25,065 bases of DNA from DASQZJ01 sp035638775. Lineage in GTDB: Bacteria; Pseudomonadota; Gammaproteobacteria; UBA5335; SLRW01. The translations under genes were made by a program, and so were the position numbers. The notes below the pieces were generated by a model. That model ran no database searches. It was not told the DNA's origin and saw only the letters and a program-made list of their open reading frames with translations. The stretch lies in assembly GCA_035638775.1 (NCBI GenBank), contig DASQZJ010000048.1, forward strand, positions 1 to 25,065, in the 5' to 3' direction. Of the stretch, positions 12,411-20,714 are shown in pieces; position 1 is the stretch's first letter, and the number at the start of each line of letters is the position of its first letter.

Positions 12411-12436
12411 CGTCACATTGTGACGTCACGCGTCAC
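12411..12436. promoter_or_regulatory. Candidate PilR upstream activating sites (CGTCAC/GTGACG cluster)
   Basis: CGTCAC occurs at 12411, 12424 and 12431, with the inverse GTGACG at 12420-12425. These create the perfect dyad CGTCAC-ATT-GTGACG and the palindrome GTGACGTCAC at 12420-12429. The cluster lies about 160-185 bp before the predicted pilA start, a usual enhancer distance. A relatively AT-rich stretch (about 12495-12540) lies between it and the sigma54 promoter. PilR binding is inferred from position. Confidence 0.45.
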
Positions 12437-12568
12437 CTCTGCCTCGTCGCGCCGGCCACGCGGGCATCGCCACATGACGGAAGAATCCGCGATGCATAAG
12501 GACAAACCATCTTTAGTTACAATGACTTATACTTCTTCTCCCGCTTTCGCCGCAGGCTTCTCGACAGA

Positions 12569-12585
12569 TTGGCACGGCTCGTGCA
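12569..12585 (+). promoter_or_regulatory. Sigma54 (RpoN) promoter of pilA
   Basis: TTGGCACGGCTCGTGCA matches the -24/-12 consensus TGGCACG-N4-TTGCA. The invariant GG (12571-12572) and GC (12583-12584) are separated by exactly 10 nt. The expected start near 12596 gives a leader of about 67 nt containing the GGGGAG ribosome site of pilA. The gene for the sigma54 activator PilR is immediately upstream. Confidence 0.85.
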
Positions 12586-12662
12586 TGCGAATGCGCGCAC
12601 AGAGGCGGCAGACCATGATCCCGCCACTACCTATGCATAGACGAAAGGCAAGGGGAGTAGCC

Positions 12663-13091
12663 ATGAAGAGGACCCAGCAAGGTTTCACGCTGATCGAGCT
12701 CATGATCGTGGTGGCGATCATCGGCATTCTAGCCGCCATCGCGATCCCGCAGTACCAGAACTACGTGGCCCGCAGCCAGATGTCCGAGGCCTCGACGCTG
12801 ATCGACGGCGCCAAGACATCGATCGAGTCCTACATCGCCCAGAACGGCTCGTTCCCGAGCAGCCTGAGCGGCACTCTGGGGGTCCGCACGAGCGGCAAGT
12901 ACGTCGCGAGCATGGCCGCGCTGCCGACCGGCACCAGCGGCGCCGGAAGCGTGACGGTGACGATGAAGGCCAGCGGCGTCTCGCCGAAGATCAAGAACGG
13001 CACCGTCACCTGGAACCGTACGGTCGGCGGCGTCTGGTCGTGCACGGCCTCGACCCAGCTCAAGTCGTACATGCCCTCGACCTGCAGCTGA
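12663..13091 (+). CDS. pilA: Type IV major pilin PilA (prepilin)
   Basis: Encodes 142 residues of a type IVa pilin. The class III leader MKRTQQG is cut by PilD before Phe8, which becomes the N-methylated mature N-terminus. FTLIELMIVVAIIGILAAIA forms the assembly helix with the essential Glu5 of the mature chain (Glu12 here). Two cysteines, Cys127 and Cys141, would make the C-terminal disulfide loop. The chain ends Cys141-Ser142, so the last residue is a serine. ATG 12663 has GGGGAG close upstream; a longer frame from 12420 would bury the leader peptide and cross the promoter. Regulated by the upstream sigma54 promoter and PilSR, and ended by a strong terminator. Confidence 0.96.
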   Translation: MKRTQQGFTLIELMIVVAIIGILAAIAIPQYQNYVARSQMSEASTLIDGAKTSIESYIAQNGSFPSSLSGTLGVRTSGKYVASMAALPTGTSGAGSVTVTMKASGVSPKIKNGTVTWNRTVGGVWSCTASTQLKSYMPSTCS

Positions 13092-13130
13092 TCGCAGACA
13101 ACCAAGAACAACGATGGTCCTTTGGTCCTG

Positions 13131-13157
13131 AGACCCGCTTCGGCGGGTCTTTTCTTT
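13131..13157 (+). terminator. Intrinsic terminator of pilA
   Basis: AGACCCGC (13131-13138), tetraloop TTCG and GCGGGTCT (13143-13150) form a perfect 8-bp stem followed by TTTCTTT. It lies 39 nt after the pilA stop and should separate pilin expression from the glycosyltransferase gene. Confidence 0.9.
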
Positions 13158-13233
13158 CCGGGGCCGGTTTGGCTCAATGAATGAGCGTAGCGGCAACCTC
13201 CGTTGCTGCCCGAAACGTATGGGGACCTGGCAC

Positions 13234-15255
13234 ATGAGCCGCAGCACGGTGACCCTGGCGTCGCTGGCCCTGGCGTACACCTTCGCCCTGGTGTACCTGG
13301 GTCCGGGCAACAACCTGATGTTCCTGATGCCCATCACCGCGGCGCTGTTCCTGGCCGCGGGGGCACGACTTTGGCAGGACCTGCGACGGGAGCGCATCAC
13401 CCTGCCCGCAGGCGGCATGCCGCTGCTGATGGCCCTCTACCTCGCCTGGCTGCTGCTGAGTCCCTGGTGGAGCACCTGGTTCCAGGTCAGCTGGTACAAC
13501 GCGCTGGGGATCGCCACGCTGCCCCTGGTATTCCTCGTCTGGATGTACCAGCCGGAGCCGGACCGCGTGTGGGACCGTCTTTGGCCACTGCTGTTGGTGG
13601 CAACCGCCCTCGCGGGCCTGTGGGGCATTATCCAGTACGCGCTCACGCAGCACCGCAGCAATGGGCCGTTCCTGGACTACAACTCCTACGCGGCGGTGTT
13701 CGTCCTGTTCCTGCTGCCGGTACTGTTCCGCTACCTGACCCTGAGCCAGCGGCCGCGGGGGAACGGCTGGCGGCTGCGGGCGCTCGAGCTGTTCATGGCA
13801 ATCGCCTTCGGGGCGCTGTTCGTCGCCTATTCCCGCGGTGCTACCGGCACCCTGCTGATCGTCCTGCCGCTCGCCGTGGTGCTGGCGCGACGGTACTACC
13901 ATCGCCTGTGGGTTCCGCTGCTGATCTTCGCGGTCATCGGGGCATGCACCTACACGGCGGTCAAGACCTATCCATCGAAGACCATCCACCGCAATCTCGA
14001 TCTGAAGAAGGACCCGTCCTTCGACGCGCGCCTGATGATGTGGCGCTCGGCCTGGAACATCTACAAGACCCACCCGTGGCTCGGCACGGGTCTGGGCACG
14101 TTCAAGATCTACTACCACAGCTACCGCGACCCCCGGGAGACAGAGTCCTCGGGCGATCTGGCACACGACGACTACGTCGAGTTTCTGCAGGAAGGCGGCC
14201 CGGTGCAGCTCGGTTTCCTGCTGGCGACGGGCCTGTGCGTGCTGGTCGTCGGCATCCGCCTGCTGCGCCGCCTGCCGACGCGGCACGAGGCGCGCGCCCC
14301 ACCGGGAGACGCGGCGCACCACCCCGCCGAGGCGTTCGGGCTCCTGCTGGGGCTCACCGCCATCTACGGCCAGACCGTGGTCAACTTCATCTTCTACATC
14401 ACCGCCTTGTCGATCGTGGCCGGCCTGTTCCTGGCGCGCGCCTACCGCATGGACACGGAGCCACCGCTGCGTACCGTGCCGCTGGCGGTACGCCCGTCGG
14501 TGTCGGCGTTCGCCCTGTGTGTGCTTCTCACCCTGCCGGTGATCGGCCTGACGCTGGACGGCCTTTCCGCCATGGTGCTCGGCGGCCAGAGCGGTCTGAG
14601 CCTGGCCCGCCGGATCGAGCACAACGGCCACTCCCGCTACAAGTTCGCCGTGCTGCTGTCCTCGCTGCGTCCGGGCAACATCATCCCCTGGATCAGCCTG
14701 GCTCAGATGGACCGGGGCATGGCCGCGGCGGCGAAGAACCGGGCGACGCGCCTCAAGATGGCCCGCCAGACCCGTGACGACTACCTGCACCTGCTGCACG
14801 TCGTCGAGATCAACCCGTTTGCGCTGCACGGGCTGGCAATGCTGATCCTGCATTACCCGTCCGTGAAACAGGGCCTGCCGCCGCGCTACGACAAGGATCC
14901 CGCGACGCTGCTGGTCGATGCGATCAAGCAGAATCCCCAGTTCGTCCAGCCCTACCTCGACCTGTCCCGGCTGCTCGAGCAGCGGGGCCACGATTCGGCC
15001 GCTCTCGGCGTGCTGGCGGGCTTCTTCAACACCTGGCTCGACGTGCCGGGCTCCTCGCGGGTGCAGGACATCAGGCTGGTCGACCGCGCGCTGCATCTCG
15101 CGGTAAAGCTGCATCGCACGCAGGCCGCGCGTACGCTCGCCGCCGCGCTGCTGCAGCAGCAACCGCACAACCGCTTCGCCCGCAACGCGATGGCGAACAC
15201 GGACAGGCAAACGGACGAAGGTGCCGGCCGTCGGAAAATCGCGCCGCACGGTTGA
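13234..15255 (+). CDS. O-antigen ligase/polymerase-family membrane protein, candidate pilin O-oligosaccharyltransferase
   Basis: Encodes 673 residues. The first 450 or so hold many hydrophobic segments (roughly ten to twelve), then a soluble C-terminal part with TPR-like helices (QNPQFVQPYLDLSRLLEQRG). Wzy/WaaL/PglL features are present: AYSRGATGT near 198-205, FDARLMMWRSAW with Arg266, PWLGTGLGTF at 281-290, and the periplasmic-loop signature HDDYVEFLQEGG with His311. This family transfers lipid-linked glycans to lipid A core, polymer or protein. Its place directly after pilA, whose product ends in Ser, resembles P. aeruginosa tfpO/pilO and suggests pilin glycosylation; WaaL or Wzy activity remains possible. 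I prefer ATG 13234 (GGGGA 8 nt upstream) over in-frame ATGs at 13177 and 13219. No other glycan gene is in the window. Confidence 0.75.
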   Translation: MSRSTVTLASLALAYTFALVYLGPGNNLMFLMPITAALFLAAGARLWQDLRRERITLPAGGMPLLMALYLAWLLLSPWWSTWFQVSWYNALGIATLPLVFLVWMYQPEPDRVWDRLWPLLLVATALAGLWGIIQYALTQHRSNGPFLDYNSYAAVFVLFLLPVLFRYLTLSQRPRGNGWRLRALELFMAIAFGALFVAYSRGATGTLLIVLPLAVVLARRYYHRLWVPLLIFAVIGACTYTAVKTYPSKTIHRNLDLKKDPSFDARLMMWRSAWNIYKTHPWLGTGLGTFKIYYHSYRDPRETESSGDLAHDDYVEFLQEGGPVQLGFLLATGLCVLVVGIRLLRRLPTRHEARAPPGDAAHHPAEAFGLLLGLTAIYGQTVVNFIFYITALSIVAGLFLARAYRMDTEPPLRTVPLAVRPSVSAFALCVLLTLPVIGLTLDGLSAMVLGGQSGLSLARRIEHNGHSRYKFAVLLSSLRPGNIIPWISLAQMDRGMAAAAKNRATRLKMARQTRDDYLHLLHVVEINPFALHGLAMLILHYPSVKQGLPPRYDKDPATLLVDAIKQNPQFVQPYLDLSRLLEQRGHDSAALGVLAGFFNTWLDVPGSSRVQDIRLVDRALHLAVKLHRTQAARTLAAALLQQQPHNRFARNAMANTDRQTDEGAGRRKIAPHG

Positions 15256-15291
15256 CATAAGTTGTTTTCCGTCAAAGAAATACACTAGTAT
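15252..15291 (+). promoter_or_regulatory. Candidate pilB promoter region
   Basis: A perfect TTGACA (15252-15257) overlaps the stop codon of the preceding gene, in a locally AT-rich stretch. No good -10 lies 16-18 nt beyond it. TTGTTT (15262-15267) with TAGTAT (15286-15291) at 18 nt is the better-spaced pair. Start of pilB transcription near 15298 would be expected. Confidence 0.45.
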
Positions 15292-15330
15292 CGTAGTCGG
15301 GTACGCGACAAAGAAAGAACCGCCCTATCA

Positions 15331-17043
15331 ATGGCCACATCGACTGTCAGATCCAGCCTGGGTGGGCTCGCGCGGCGCCTCGTCGCCGACGGGCTGCTGG
15401 GCGAGGCTGATGCCATCAAGGCCCAGCAGGCCGCCGCGCGCGGCAAGAAGATGCTGGTCAGCCAGCTCGTGGAAGACAAGCTGATCGAGCCGCGGGCGAT
15501 GGCCATGGCCGCGTCCGAGGAGTTCGGCGTCCCCTACTTCGATCTCGACGGCATGGACATGGCGTTCGCGCCGGTCAAGGAGGTCGACAGCAAGCTGATC
15601 CAGCGCCTGCACGCGCTGCCGCTGTACCGTCGCGGCAAGCGCCTGTTCGTCGCAGTCTCCGACCCGACCAACCTCCAGGCCCTGGACGAGATGAAGTTCC
15701 ACACCGGGATCAACACCGAGCCGATCCTGGTGGAGGAGGACAAGCTCGCCCGCGCCCTGGAAGTCGCGGGCGAGAGCCTCGACGAGGCCATGACCGGCCT
15801 GGTCGACGAGGACCTCGAGAACATCGACATCGGCGGCGGCGAGGAAGACCAGCAGGCCGACATTACTGCCGCCGACGTCGACGACGCGCCGGTGGTGCGT
15901 TTCGTCAACAAGATCCTGCTGGACGCCATCAACCGCGGGGCGTCGGACGTCCACTTCGAGCCCTACGAGCGCTTCTACCGGATCCGGTTCCGCCAGGACG
16001 GCATCCTGCACGAGATCGCGCAGCCGCCGGCCAACCTGGGCATGCGCCTGGCGGCGCGCCTGAAGGTCATGTCGCGCCTGGACATCGCCGAGCGCCGGGT
16101 CCCGCAGGACGGGCGCATCAAGCTCAAGCTGTCCAAGACTCGGGCCATCGACTTCCGCGTGAGCACCTGCCCCACGCTGTGGGGCGAGAAGGTCGTGCTG
16201 CGCATCCTGGACCCGTCCAGCACCCGGATGGGCATCGACCAGCTGGGCTACGAGCCCGACCAGAAGGAGCTCTATCTCAATGCCCTGCAGCGGCCCCAGG
16301 GCATGATCCTGGTCACGGGCCCCACCGGCAGCGGCAAGACCGTCAGCCTCTACACCGGGCTGAACATCCTGAACACCGCCGACCGCAACATCTCGACCGC
16401 CGAGGACCCGGCGGAGATCAACCTCCCCGGGGTCAACCAGGTCAACGTCAACCCGAAGGTCGGGCTGACCTTCGCTGCCGCGATGCGCGCGTTCCTGCGC
16501 CAGGACCCCGACGTGATCATGGTCGGCGAGGTGCGCGACCTGGAGACGGCCGAGATCGCCATCAAGGCCGCCCAGACCGGGCACATGGTGCTGTCGACCC
16601 TGCACACCAACGACGCGCCGCAGACGCTGACGCGCCTGGTCAACATGGGGGTGGCCCCGTTCAACATCGCCTCCTCGGTGACCCTGATCATTGCCCAGCG
16701 GCTGGCACGGCGCCTGTGCACCCACTGCAAGGAGCCGCTGGACCTGCCCCGGGACGTGCTGCTCGATGCCGGCTTCGACGAGGACGAGCTCGACGAGCTG
16801 AAGATCTACGGTCCCAGGGGCTGCGACCAGTGCACCGACGGCTACCGCGGCCGCGTCGGCATCTACCAGGTGCTGCCGGTCTCCGAGGCGATCGGCCGCA
16901 TCATCATGGAAGGCGGAAACTCGCTTCACATTTCCGACCAGGCCAGGAAGGAGGGTGTGACGGACCTGCGGACGTCCGGCCTGCGCAAGGTGCGCGCCGG
17001 CATCACCAGCCTGGAAGAAGTCCACCGGGTAACGCTCGAGTAA
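15331..17043 (+). CDS. pilB: Type IV pilus assembly ATPase PilB
   Basis: Encodes 570 residues (P. aeruginosa PilB 566). This cytoplasmic hexameric ATPase powers pilus extension through PilC. An N-terminal MshEN/T2SSE_N region covers about 1-150. The ATPase core has Walker A GPTGSGKT (330-337), the Asp-box region STAEDPAEINLPGVNQV, Walker B VIMVGE (395-400) and His box GHMVLSTLHTN (417-427). A tetracysteine zinc site, CTHC and CDQC (Cys463, 466, 498, 501), is typical of extension ATPases and absent from the retraction ATPase PilT. ATG 15331 has only a weak ribosome site. pilC follows 4 nt after the stop. Confidence 0.97.
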   Translation: MATSTVRSSLGGLARRLVADGLLGEADAIKAQQAAARGKKMLVSQLVEDKLIEPRAMAMAASEEFGVPYFDLDGMDMAFAPVKEVDSKLIQRLHALPLYRRGKRLFVAVSDPTNLQALDEMKFHTGINTEPILVEEDKLARALEVAGESLDEAMTGLVDEDLENIDIGGGEEDQQADITAADVDDAPVVRFVNKILLDAINRGASDVHFEPYERFYRIRFRQDGILHEIAQPPANLGMRLAARLKVMSRLDIAERRVPQDGRIKLKLSKTRAIDFRVSTCPTLWGEKVVLRILDPSSTRMGIDQLGYEPDQKELYLNALQRPQGMILVTGPTGSGKTVSLYTGLNILNTADRNISTAEDPAEINLPGVNQVNVNPKVGLTFAAAMRAFLRQDPDVIMVGEVRDLETAEIAIKAAQTGHMVLSTLHTNDAPQTLTRLVNMGVAPFNIASSVTLIIAQRLARRLCTHCKEPLDLPRDVLLDAGFDEDELDELKIYGPRGCDQCTDGYRGRVGIYQVLPVSEAIGRIIMEGGNSLHISDQARKEGVTDLRTSGLRKVRAGITSLEEVHRVTLE

Positions 17044-17047
17044 CGCC

Positions 17048-18265
17048 ATGGCCACCGAGGATCTGAAGAACTACCTGTTCACCTGGGAGGGCAAGACCCG
17101 GGACGGCGACATGGTCAAGGGCCAGGAGACCGGTCCCAGCGAGGCCTTCGTCAAGGCGCAGCTGCGCCGCCGCGGGATCATCCCGGTGCGCATCCGCAAG
17201 AAGGCCGCGAAGAAGAAAGGCAAGAAGAAGATCCAGACCGGCGACATCGCCATCTTCACCCGCCAGCTCGCGACCATGATGAACGCCGGCGTGCCGCTGG
17301 TGCAGGCCTTCGAAATCGTGGGCCGCGGCCATGACAATCCGGCGATGCAGGAGCTGCTGCTGACCATCAAGAACGATATCGAGGGCGGCACCAACCTGAC
17401 GGATGCGCTCGCCAAGCACCCGAAATACTTCGATTCCCTCTACACCAGCCTGGTCGGAGCCGGCGAGCGCTCCGGTGCACTGGAGACGCTGCTGGACAAG
17501 ATCGCCATCTACATGGAGAAGTCCGAGGCGCTCAAGTCCAAGATCAAGAAGGCGCTGGTCTACCCGGCGGCGATCGTTGCGGTCGCCATCATCGTCAGCG
17601 GCATCCTGCTCTACTTCGTCGTGCCCCAGTTCCAGAGCCTGTTCCAGGGCTTCGGGGCCAATCTGCCGGCGTTCACGCTGCTGGTGGTCGGCCTGTCCAA
17701 GTGGACCCAGAAGTACTGGTGGGCCGTGATGCTGCTGCTCGGCGGTCTCGCGTTCGGCTTCGCGTGGGCGAACCGCAACGTCCCGGCTTTCCGGGAAGCG
17801 GTCCACCGATACTCGCTCAAGATCCCCGTGATCGGGAAGATCCTGCGCAAGGCGGCAGTGGCACGTTACGCGCGCACGCTCGCGACCATGTTCGCCGCCG
17901 GCGTGCCGCTGGTGGATGCGCTCGACTCGGTCGCGGGCGCCACCGGCAACCTGGTCTACGAGCGCGCCGTGCAGCAGATCCGCGACCAGGTCGCGACCGG
18001 ACAGCAGCTCCAGAGCTCGATGCAGGAGGTCGCGCTGTTCCCGCATATGGCGGTACAGATGATCGCCATCGGCGAGGAGTCCGGCGACCTCGACTCGATG
18101 GCGGCCAGGGTGGCGGATTTCTACGAGGCCGAGGTCGACGACATGGTGGACAACCTGAGCAGCCTGCTGGAGCCGATGATCATGGTGATCCTGGGCATCC
18201 TGGTCGGCGGCCTGGTGATCGCCATGTACCTGCCTATCTTCAAACTCGGCTCGGTGGTCTCTTGA
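17048..18265 (+). CDS. pilC: Type IV pilus inner-membrane platform protein PilC
   Basis: Encodes 405 residues, normal for PilC. It is the inner-membrane platform between the ATPases and the growing pilus. Two GspF/T2SSF domains are visible at about 68-191 and 271-393, each opening with a similar motif (RQLATMMNAGVPLVQAF and RTLATMFAAGVPLVDAL). Transmembrane segments lie at about 171-191, 222-241 and 376-397. A very basic linker (KKAAKKKGKKK, 51-61) precedes the first domain. The start is 4 nt after pilB, so the two are translated together. Confidence 0.97.
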   Translation: MATEDLKNYLFTWEGKTRDGDMVKGQETGPSEAFVKAQLRRRGIIPVRIRKKAAKKKGKKKIQTGDIAIFTRQLATMMNAGVPLVQAFEIVGRGHDNPAMQELLLTIKNDIEGGTNLTDALAKHPKYFDSLYTSLVGAGERSGALETLLDKIAIYMEKSEALKSKIKKALVYPAAIVAVAIIVSGILLYFVVPQFQSLFQGFGANLPAFTLLVVGLSKWTQKYWWAVMLLLGGLAFGFAWANRNVPAFREAVHRYSLKIPVIGKILRKAAVARYARTLATMFAAGVPLVDALDSVAGATGNLVYERAVQQIRDQVATGQQLQSSMQEVALFPHMAVQMIAIGEESGDLDSMAARVADFYEAEVDDMVDNLSSLLEPMIMVILGILVGGLVIAMYLPIFKLGSVVS

Positions 18266-18332
18266 CCGGCCGCGCCGGGCCCCGGACCGGCGACGCCGCC
18301 GGCACTCCGCTCCGGCGCGGCAGCTCACGGCG

Positions 18333-19205
18333 ATGACCGATACCGTGTACCTGCTGCAGCAAAGCCCCGCCCTGCTGACCGGCTGCTGCTTTGTGCTGGG
18401 GCTGGTGGTCGGCAGCTTTCTCAACGTCGTGATCCTGCGCTTCCCCGCCCTGCTCGAGCACCAGTGGCGACTGGAGTGCGCGGAACTCGACGGCGAGACC
18501 TTCTCCGCGGAGCCGCCGCCGGGGCTGGTCTGGGCACGCTCCCGGTGCCCCCGCTGTGGCCACGCCATCACCGCCCTGGAGAACATCCCGCTGCTGAGCT
18601 ACCTGCTCCTGCGCGGTCGCTGCTCCGCCTGCGGCGGCCGGATCTCGCCGCGCTATCCCGCGATCGAGCTGGCCGCGGGACTGCTCAGCGCCGCGGTCGC
18701 GTGGCACTTCGGCTTCGACTGGGCGATGCTCGCGGCGCTGGGCCTGACCTGGACGCTGCTGGTGCTCGCCGTGATCGATATCGATCACCAGATCCTGCCG
18801 GACGCGATCACCCTGCCGGTCATGTGGGCGGGACTGCTGCTGGCGCTGACCGGGATCTTCGCCTCCCCGGTCACGAGCATCGTCGGTGCGGCGGCCGGCT
18901 ACCTGAGCCTGTGGGCCGTGTACCACGCCTTCCGCCTGCTGACCGGCAAAGAGGGCATGGGCTACGGAGACTTCAAGCTGCTGGCGCTGCTCGGCGCCTG
19001 GTTGGGCTGGCAGGCGCTGCCCGGTATCATACTGATCTCGTCCCTGGCAGGGGCGGTGCTGGGCATGGCATGGCTGCTGATCCAGCGCCGGGATTCCCAG
19101 GTGCCGATCCCGTTCGGTCCGTATCTCGCGCTGGGTGGCTGGATCATGCTCATGTGGGGCGGTGCAATCAACGCCGGATACCTGCGCTTCGCGGGCATCG
19201 GCTGA
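18333..19205 (+). CDS. pilD: Prepilin peptidase / N-methyltransferase PilD
   Basis: Encodes 290 residues, identical in length to P. aeruginosa PilD. This polytopic inner-membrane aspartic protease cleaves the prepilin leader after Gly and methylates the new N-terminal Phe. A zinc-binding tetracysteine is present in the large cytoplasmic loop: CPRC (Cys72, Cys75) and CSAC (Cys97, Cys100). The catalytic aspartates are Asp149 in VIDIDHQILPD and Asp213 in GMGYGDFK. About seven to eight hydrophobic segments follow the loop. It lies 67 nt after pilC, with a weak ribosome site, and 17 nt before coaE. PilA leader processing is its evident local role; it may also serve type II secretion pseudopilins elsewhere. 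Confidence 0.97.
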   Translation: MTDTVYLLQQSPALLTGCCFVLGLVVGSFLNVVILRFPALLEHQWRLECAELDGETFSAEPPPGLVWARSRCPRCGHAITALENIPLLSYLLLRGRCSACGGRISPRYPAIELAAGLLSAAVAWHFGFDWAMLAALGLTWTLLVLAVIDIDHQILPDAITLPVMWAGLLLALTGIFASPVTSIVGAAAGYLSLWAVYHAFRLLTGKEGMGYGDFKLLALLGAWLGWQALPGIILISSLAGAVLGMAWLLIQRRDSQVPIPFGPYLALGGWIMLMWGGAINAGYLRFAGIG

Positions 19206-19222
19206 CCACGCGGGCAGCTCCC

Positions 19223-19870
19223 ATGGCCGATCTGATCATTGGACTCACAGGAGGCATCGCCAGCGGCAAGTCCACGGTCGCGCGTCGCTTCACGGACCGC
19301 GGTATCACGGTCGTGGACGCCGACGAGATCAGCCGGGCCGTCGTCGAGCCGGGCCAGCCTGCCCTGGAGCACATCGTGGAGGCGTTCGGGCCGGAAGCGC
19401 TGGACGCCTCCGGGTGCCTGGATCGGGCCCGACTGCGCGAGATCATCTTCAGCGATCCCGAGCAGCGCCGTCGTCTCGAGGAGATCCTGCATCCCGCGAT
19501 CGGTGCCGAGATGGCCCGGCGCATCGCCGCGGCACCGGGGCCCTACGTCATCATGATGGTGCCGCTGCTGGCGGAGACGGCAGGCCGCGACCGGGCGGAC
19601 CGCGTGCTGGTGGTCGACGTGCCCGAGGAAGTCCAGATCATGCGCCTGGTCGAGCGCGACGGCGTCACTGCCGAGCAGGCCCGTGCCGCCCTGGACGTCC
19701 AGGCCAGCCGTCAGCAGCGGCTCGACATTGCGGACGACGTGATCCGGAACGACGGCAGCGTCGACGCGCTCGACCGGCAGGTGGAAGCGCTGCACCGCCT
19801 CTACCTGCGCCTGGCCCGGGGCGAGCCGGCCCCGGAACCCGGCCTTCGGTCGGGCGGCGGGGAGCGATAG
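19223..19870 (+). CDS. coaE: Dephospho-CoA kinase CoaE
   Basis: Encodes 215 residues (E. coli 206). It phosphorylates the 3'-hydroxyl of dephospho-CoA, the final step of coenzyme A synthesis. The P-loop GLTGGIASGKST lies at residues 7-18, followed by VVDADEISRAVVEPG, the LHPAI motif and the lid Arg residues in ASRQQRLDIADDVI. The C-terminus is slightly extended and Pro/Gly-rich. ATG 19223 is 17 nt after pilD; frames open further upstream only read through pilD. zapD follows after 2 nt. Confidence 0.95.
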   Translation: MADLIIGLTGGIASGKSTVARRFTDRGITVVDADEISRAVVEPGQPALEHIVEAFGPEALDASGCLDRARLREIIFSDPEQRRRLEEILHPAIGAEMARRIAAAPGPYVIMMVPLLAETAGRDRADRVLVVDVPEEVQIMRLVERDGVTAEQARAALDVQASRQQRLDIADDVIRNDGSVDALDRQVEALHRLYLRLARGEPAPEPGLRSGGGER

Positions 19871-19872
19871 CC

Positions 19873-20697
19873 ATGGCCACGGTCGAAAGTCGCGAGGGGC
19901 GGTCGGGCGGCCGCGCGGGGGAGGCCCGCGCGAGGCAGCTGTGCTTCGAGCAGCCCCTGAACGAGCGCATCCGCAAGTTCCTGCGGCTCGAGTTCCTGTT
20001 CGACCAGACGGTCCGCCTGCTCTCCGTCGAGGACGCATGGGCCTCGCGTGCCGCCATCGTCAGCCTGCTCGAGACCCGCGACGCGATGGGGCGGGGCGAC
20101 GTCAAGCACGAGCTCATCAACGAGCTGGAACGCCAGCGCACCCGCCTGCGGGAGCTCGAGGGCAATCCGCACGTGCAGCAGGGCACGCTGCGCCAGCTGC
20201 TGGAGGAAGTCGCACAGCTGATCGAGGCACTCCACGGCCAGAGCGGCCAGCCCGGGGAGCTGCTCTCCGACCAGGGCATGCTGGAGGGGGTGCACAACCG
20301 CCTCAGCATCCCCGGGGGCACCTGCGACTTCGACCTGCCCGGGTTCCAGCACTGGCTGGCACGCCCCTATCGCGAACGTCGCGCCGCGCTGATCGAGTGG
20401 CTGGAGGCACTGTCGCTGATTCGCCGGGCGGTGGAGACCATCCTCACGCTGGTGCGGGAAAGCGGACAGTCGTCGCGTGAAGTCGCCGTCGACGGCGTCT
20501 ACCAGGAGAGTCCGGATGCGAGCCGCCCATGGCAGCTGATCCGCGTGCGACTGCCCGGCGACAGCCGCTACTTCCCGGAGATCAGCGGCGGCAAGCACCG
20601 CATCAGCATCCGCTTCTGCGAGCAGCCGATGCAGGGCGGCCGGGCGATCCCCACGACCAGCGACGTGCCGTTCGAACTGTTCCGCTGTTCCTACTGA
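19873..20697 (+). CDS. zapD: Cell division protein ZapD (YacF)
   Basis: Encodes 274 residues (E. coli 247). ZapD crosslinks FtsZ filaments in the division ring. An alpha-helical N-terminal domain begins CFEQPLNERIRKFLRLEFLF; the motifs RLSIPGGTCDFDLPGFQHWL, DGVYQ and YFPEISGGKHRISIRF identify the family. It carries about 20 extra polar residues before the conserved core. ATG 19873 is 2 nt after the coaE stop with GGGGAGC upstream; an in-frame reading back to 19135 runs through coaE and is not used. The coaE-zapD-yacG order is standard in Gammaproteobacteria. Confidence 0.93.
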   Translation: MATVESREGRSGGRAGEARARQLCFEQPLNERIRKFLRLEFLFDQTVRLLSVEDAWASRAAIVSLLETRDAMGRGDVKHELINELERQRTRLRELEGNPHVQQGTLRQLLEEVAQLIEALHGQSGQPGELLSDQGMLEGVHNRLSIPGGTCDFDLPGFQHWLARPYRERRAALIEWLEALSLIRRAVETILTLVRESGQSSREVAVDGVYQESPDASRPWQLIRVRLPGDSRYFPEISGGKHRISIRFCEQPMQGGRAIPTTSDVPFELFRCSY

Positions 20698-20714
20698 CCC
20701 CGAGGGTACGGGTG

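Noticed and set aside
12420..12662. Upstream extension of pilA from an earlier start at 12420
   Set aside because: It would cover the sigma54 promoter and place 81 residues before the class III leader, which must be N-terminal for PilD processing.
13177..13233. Earlier starts (13177, 13219) for the O-oligosaccharyltransferase-like gene
   Set aside because: No ribosome site precedes them and the added residues are not hydrophobic or conserved-looking; ATG 13234 has GGGGA at good spacing.
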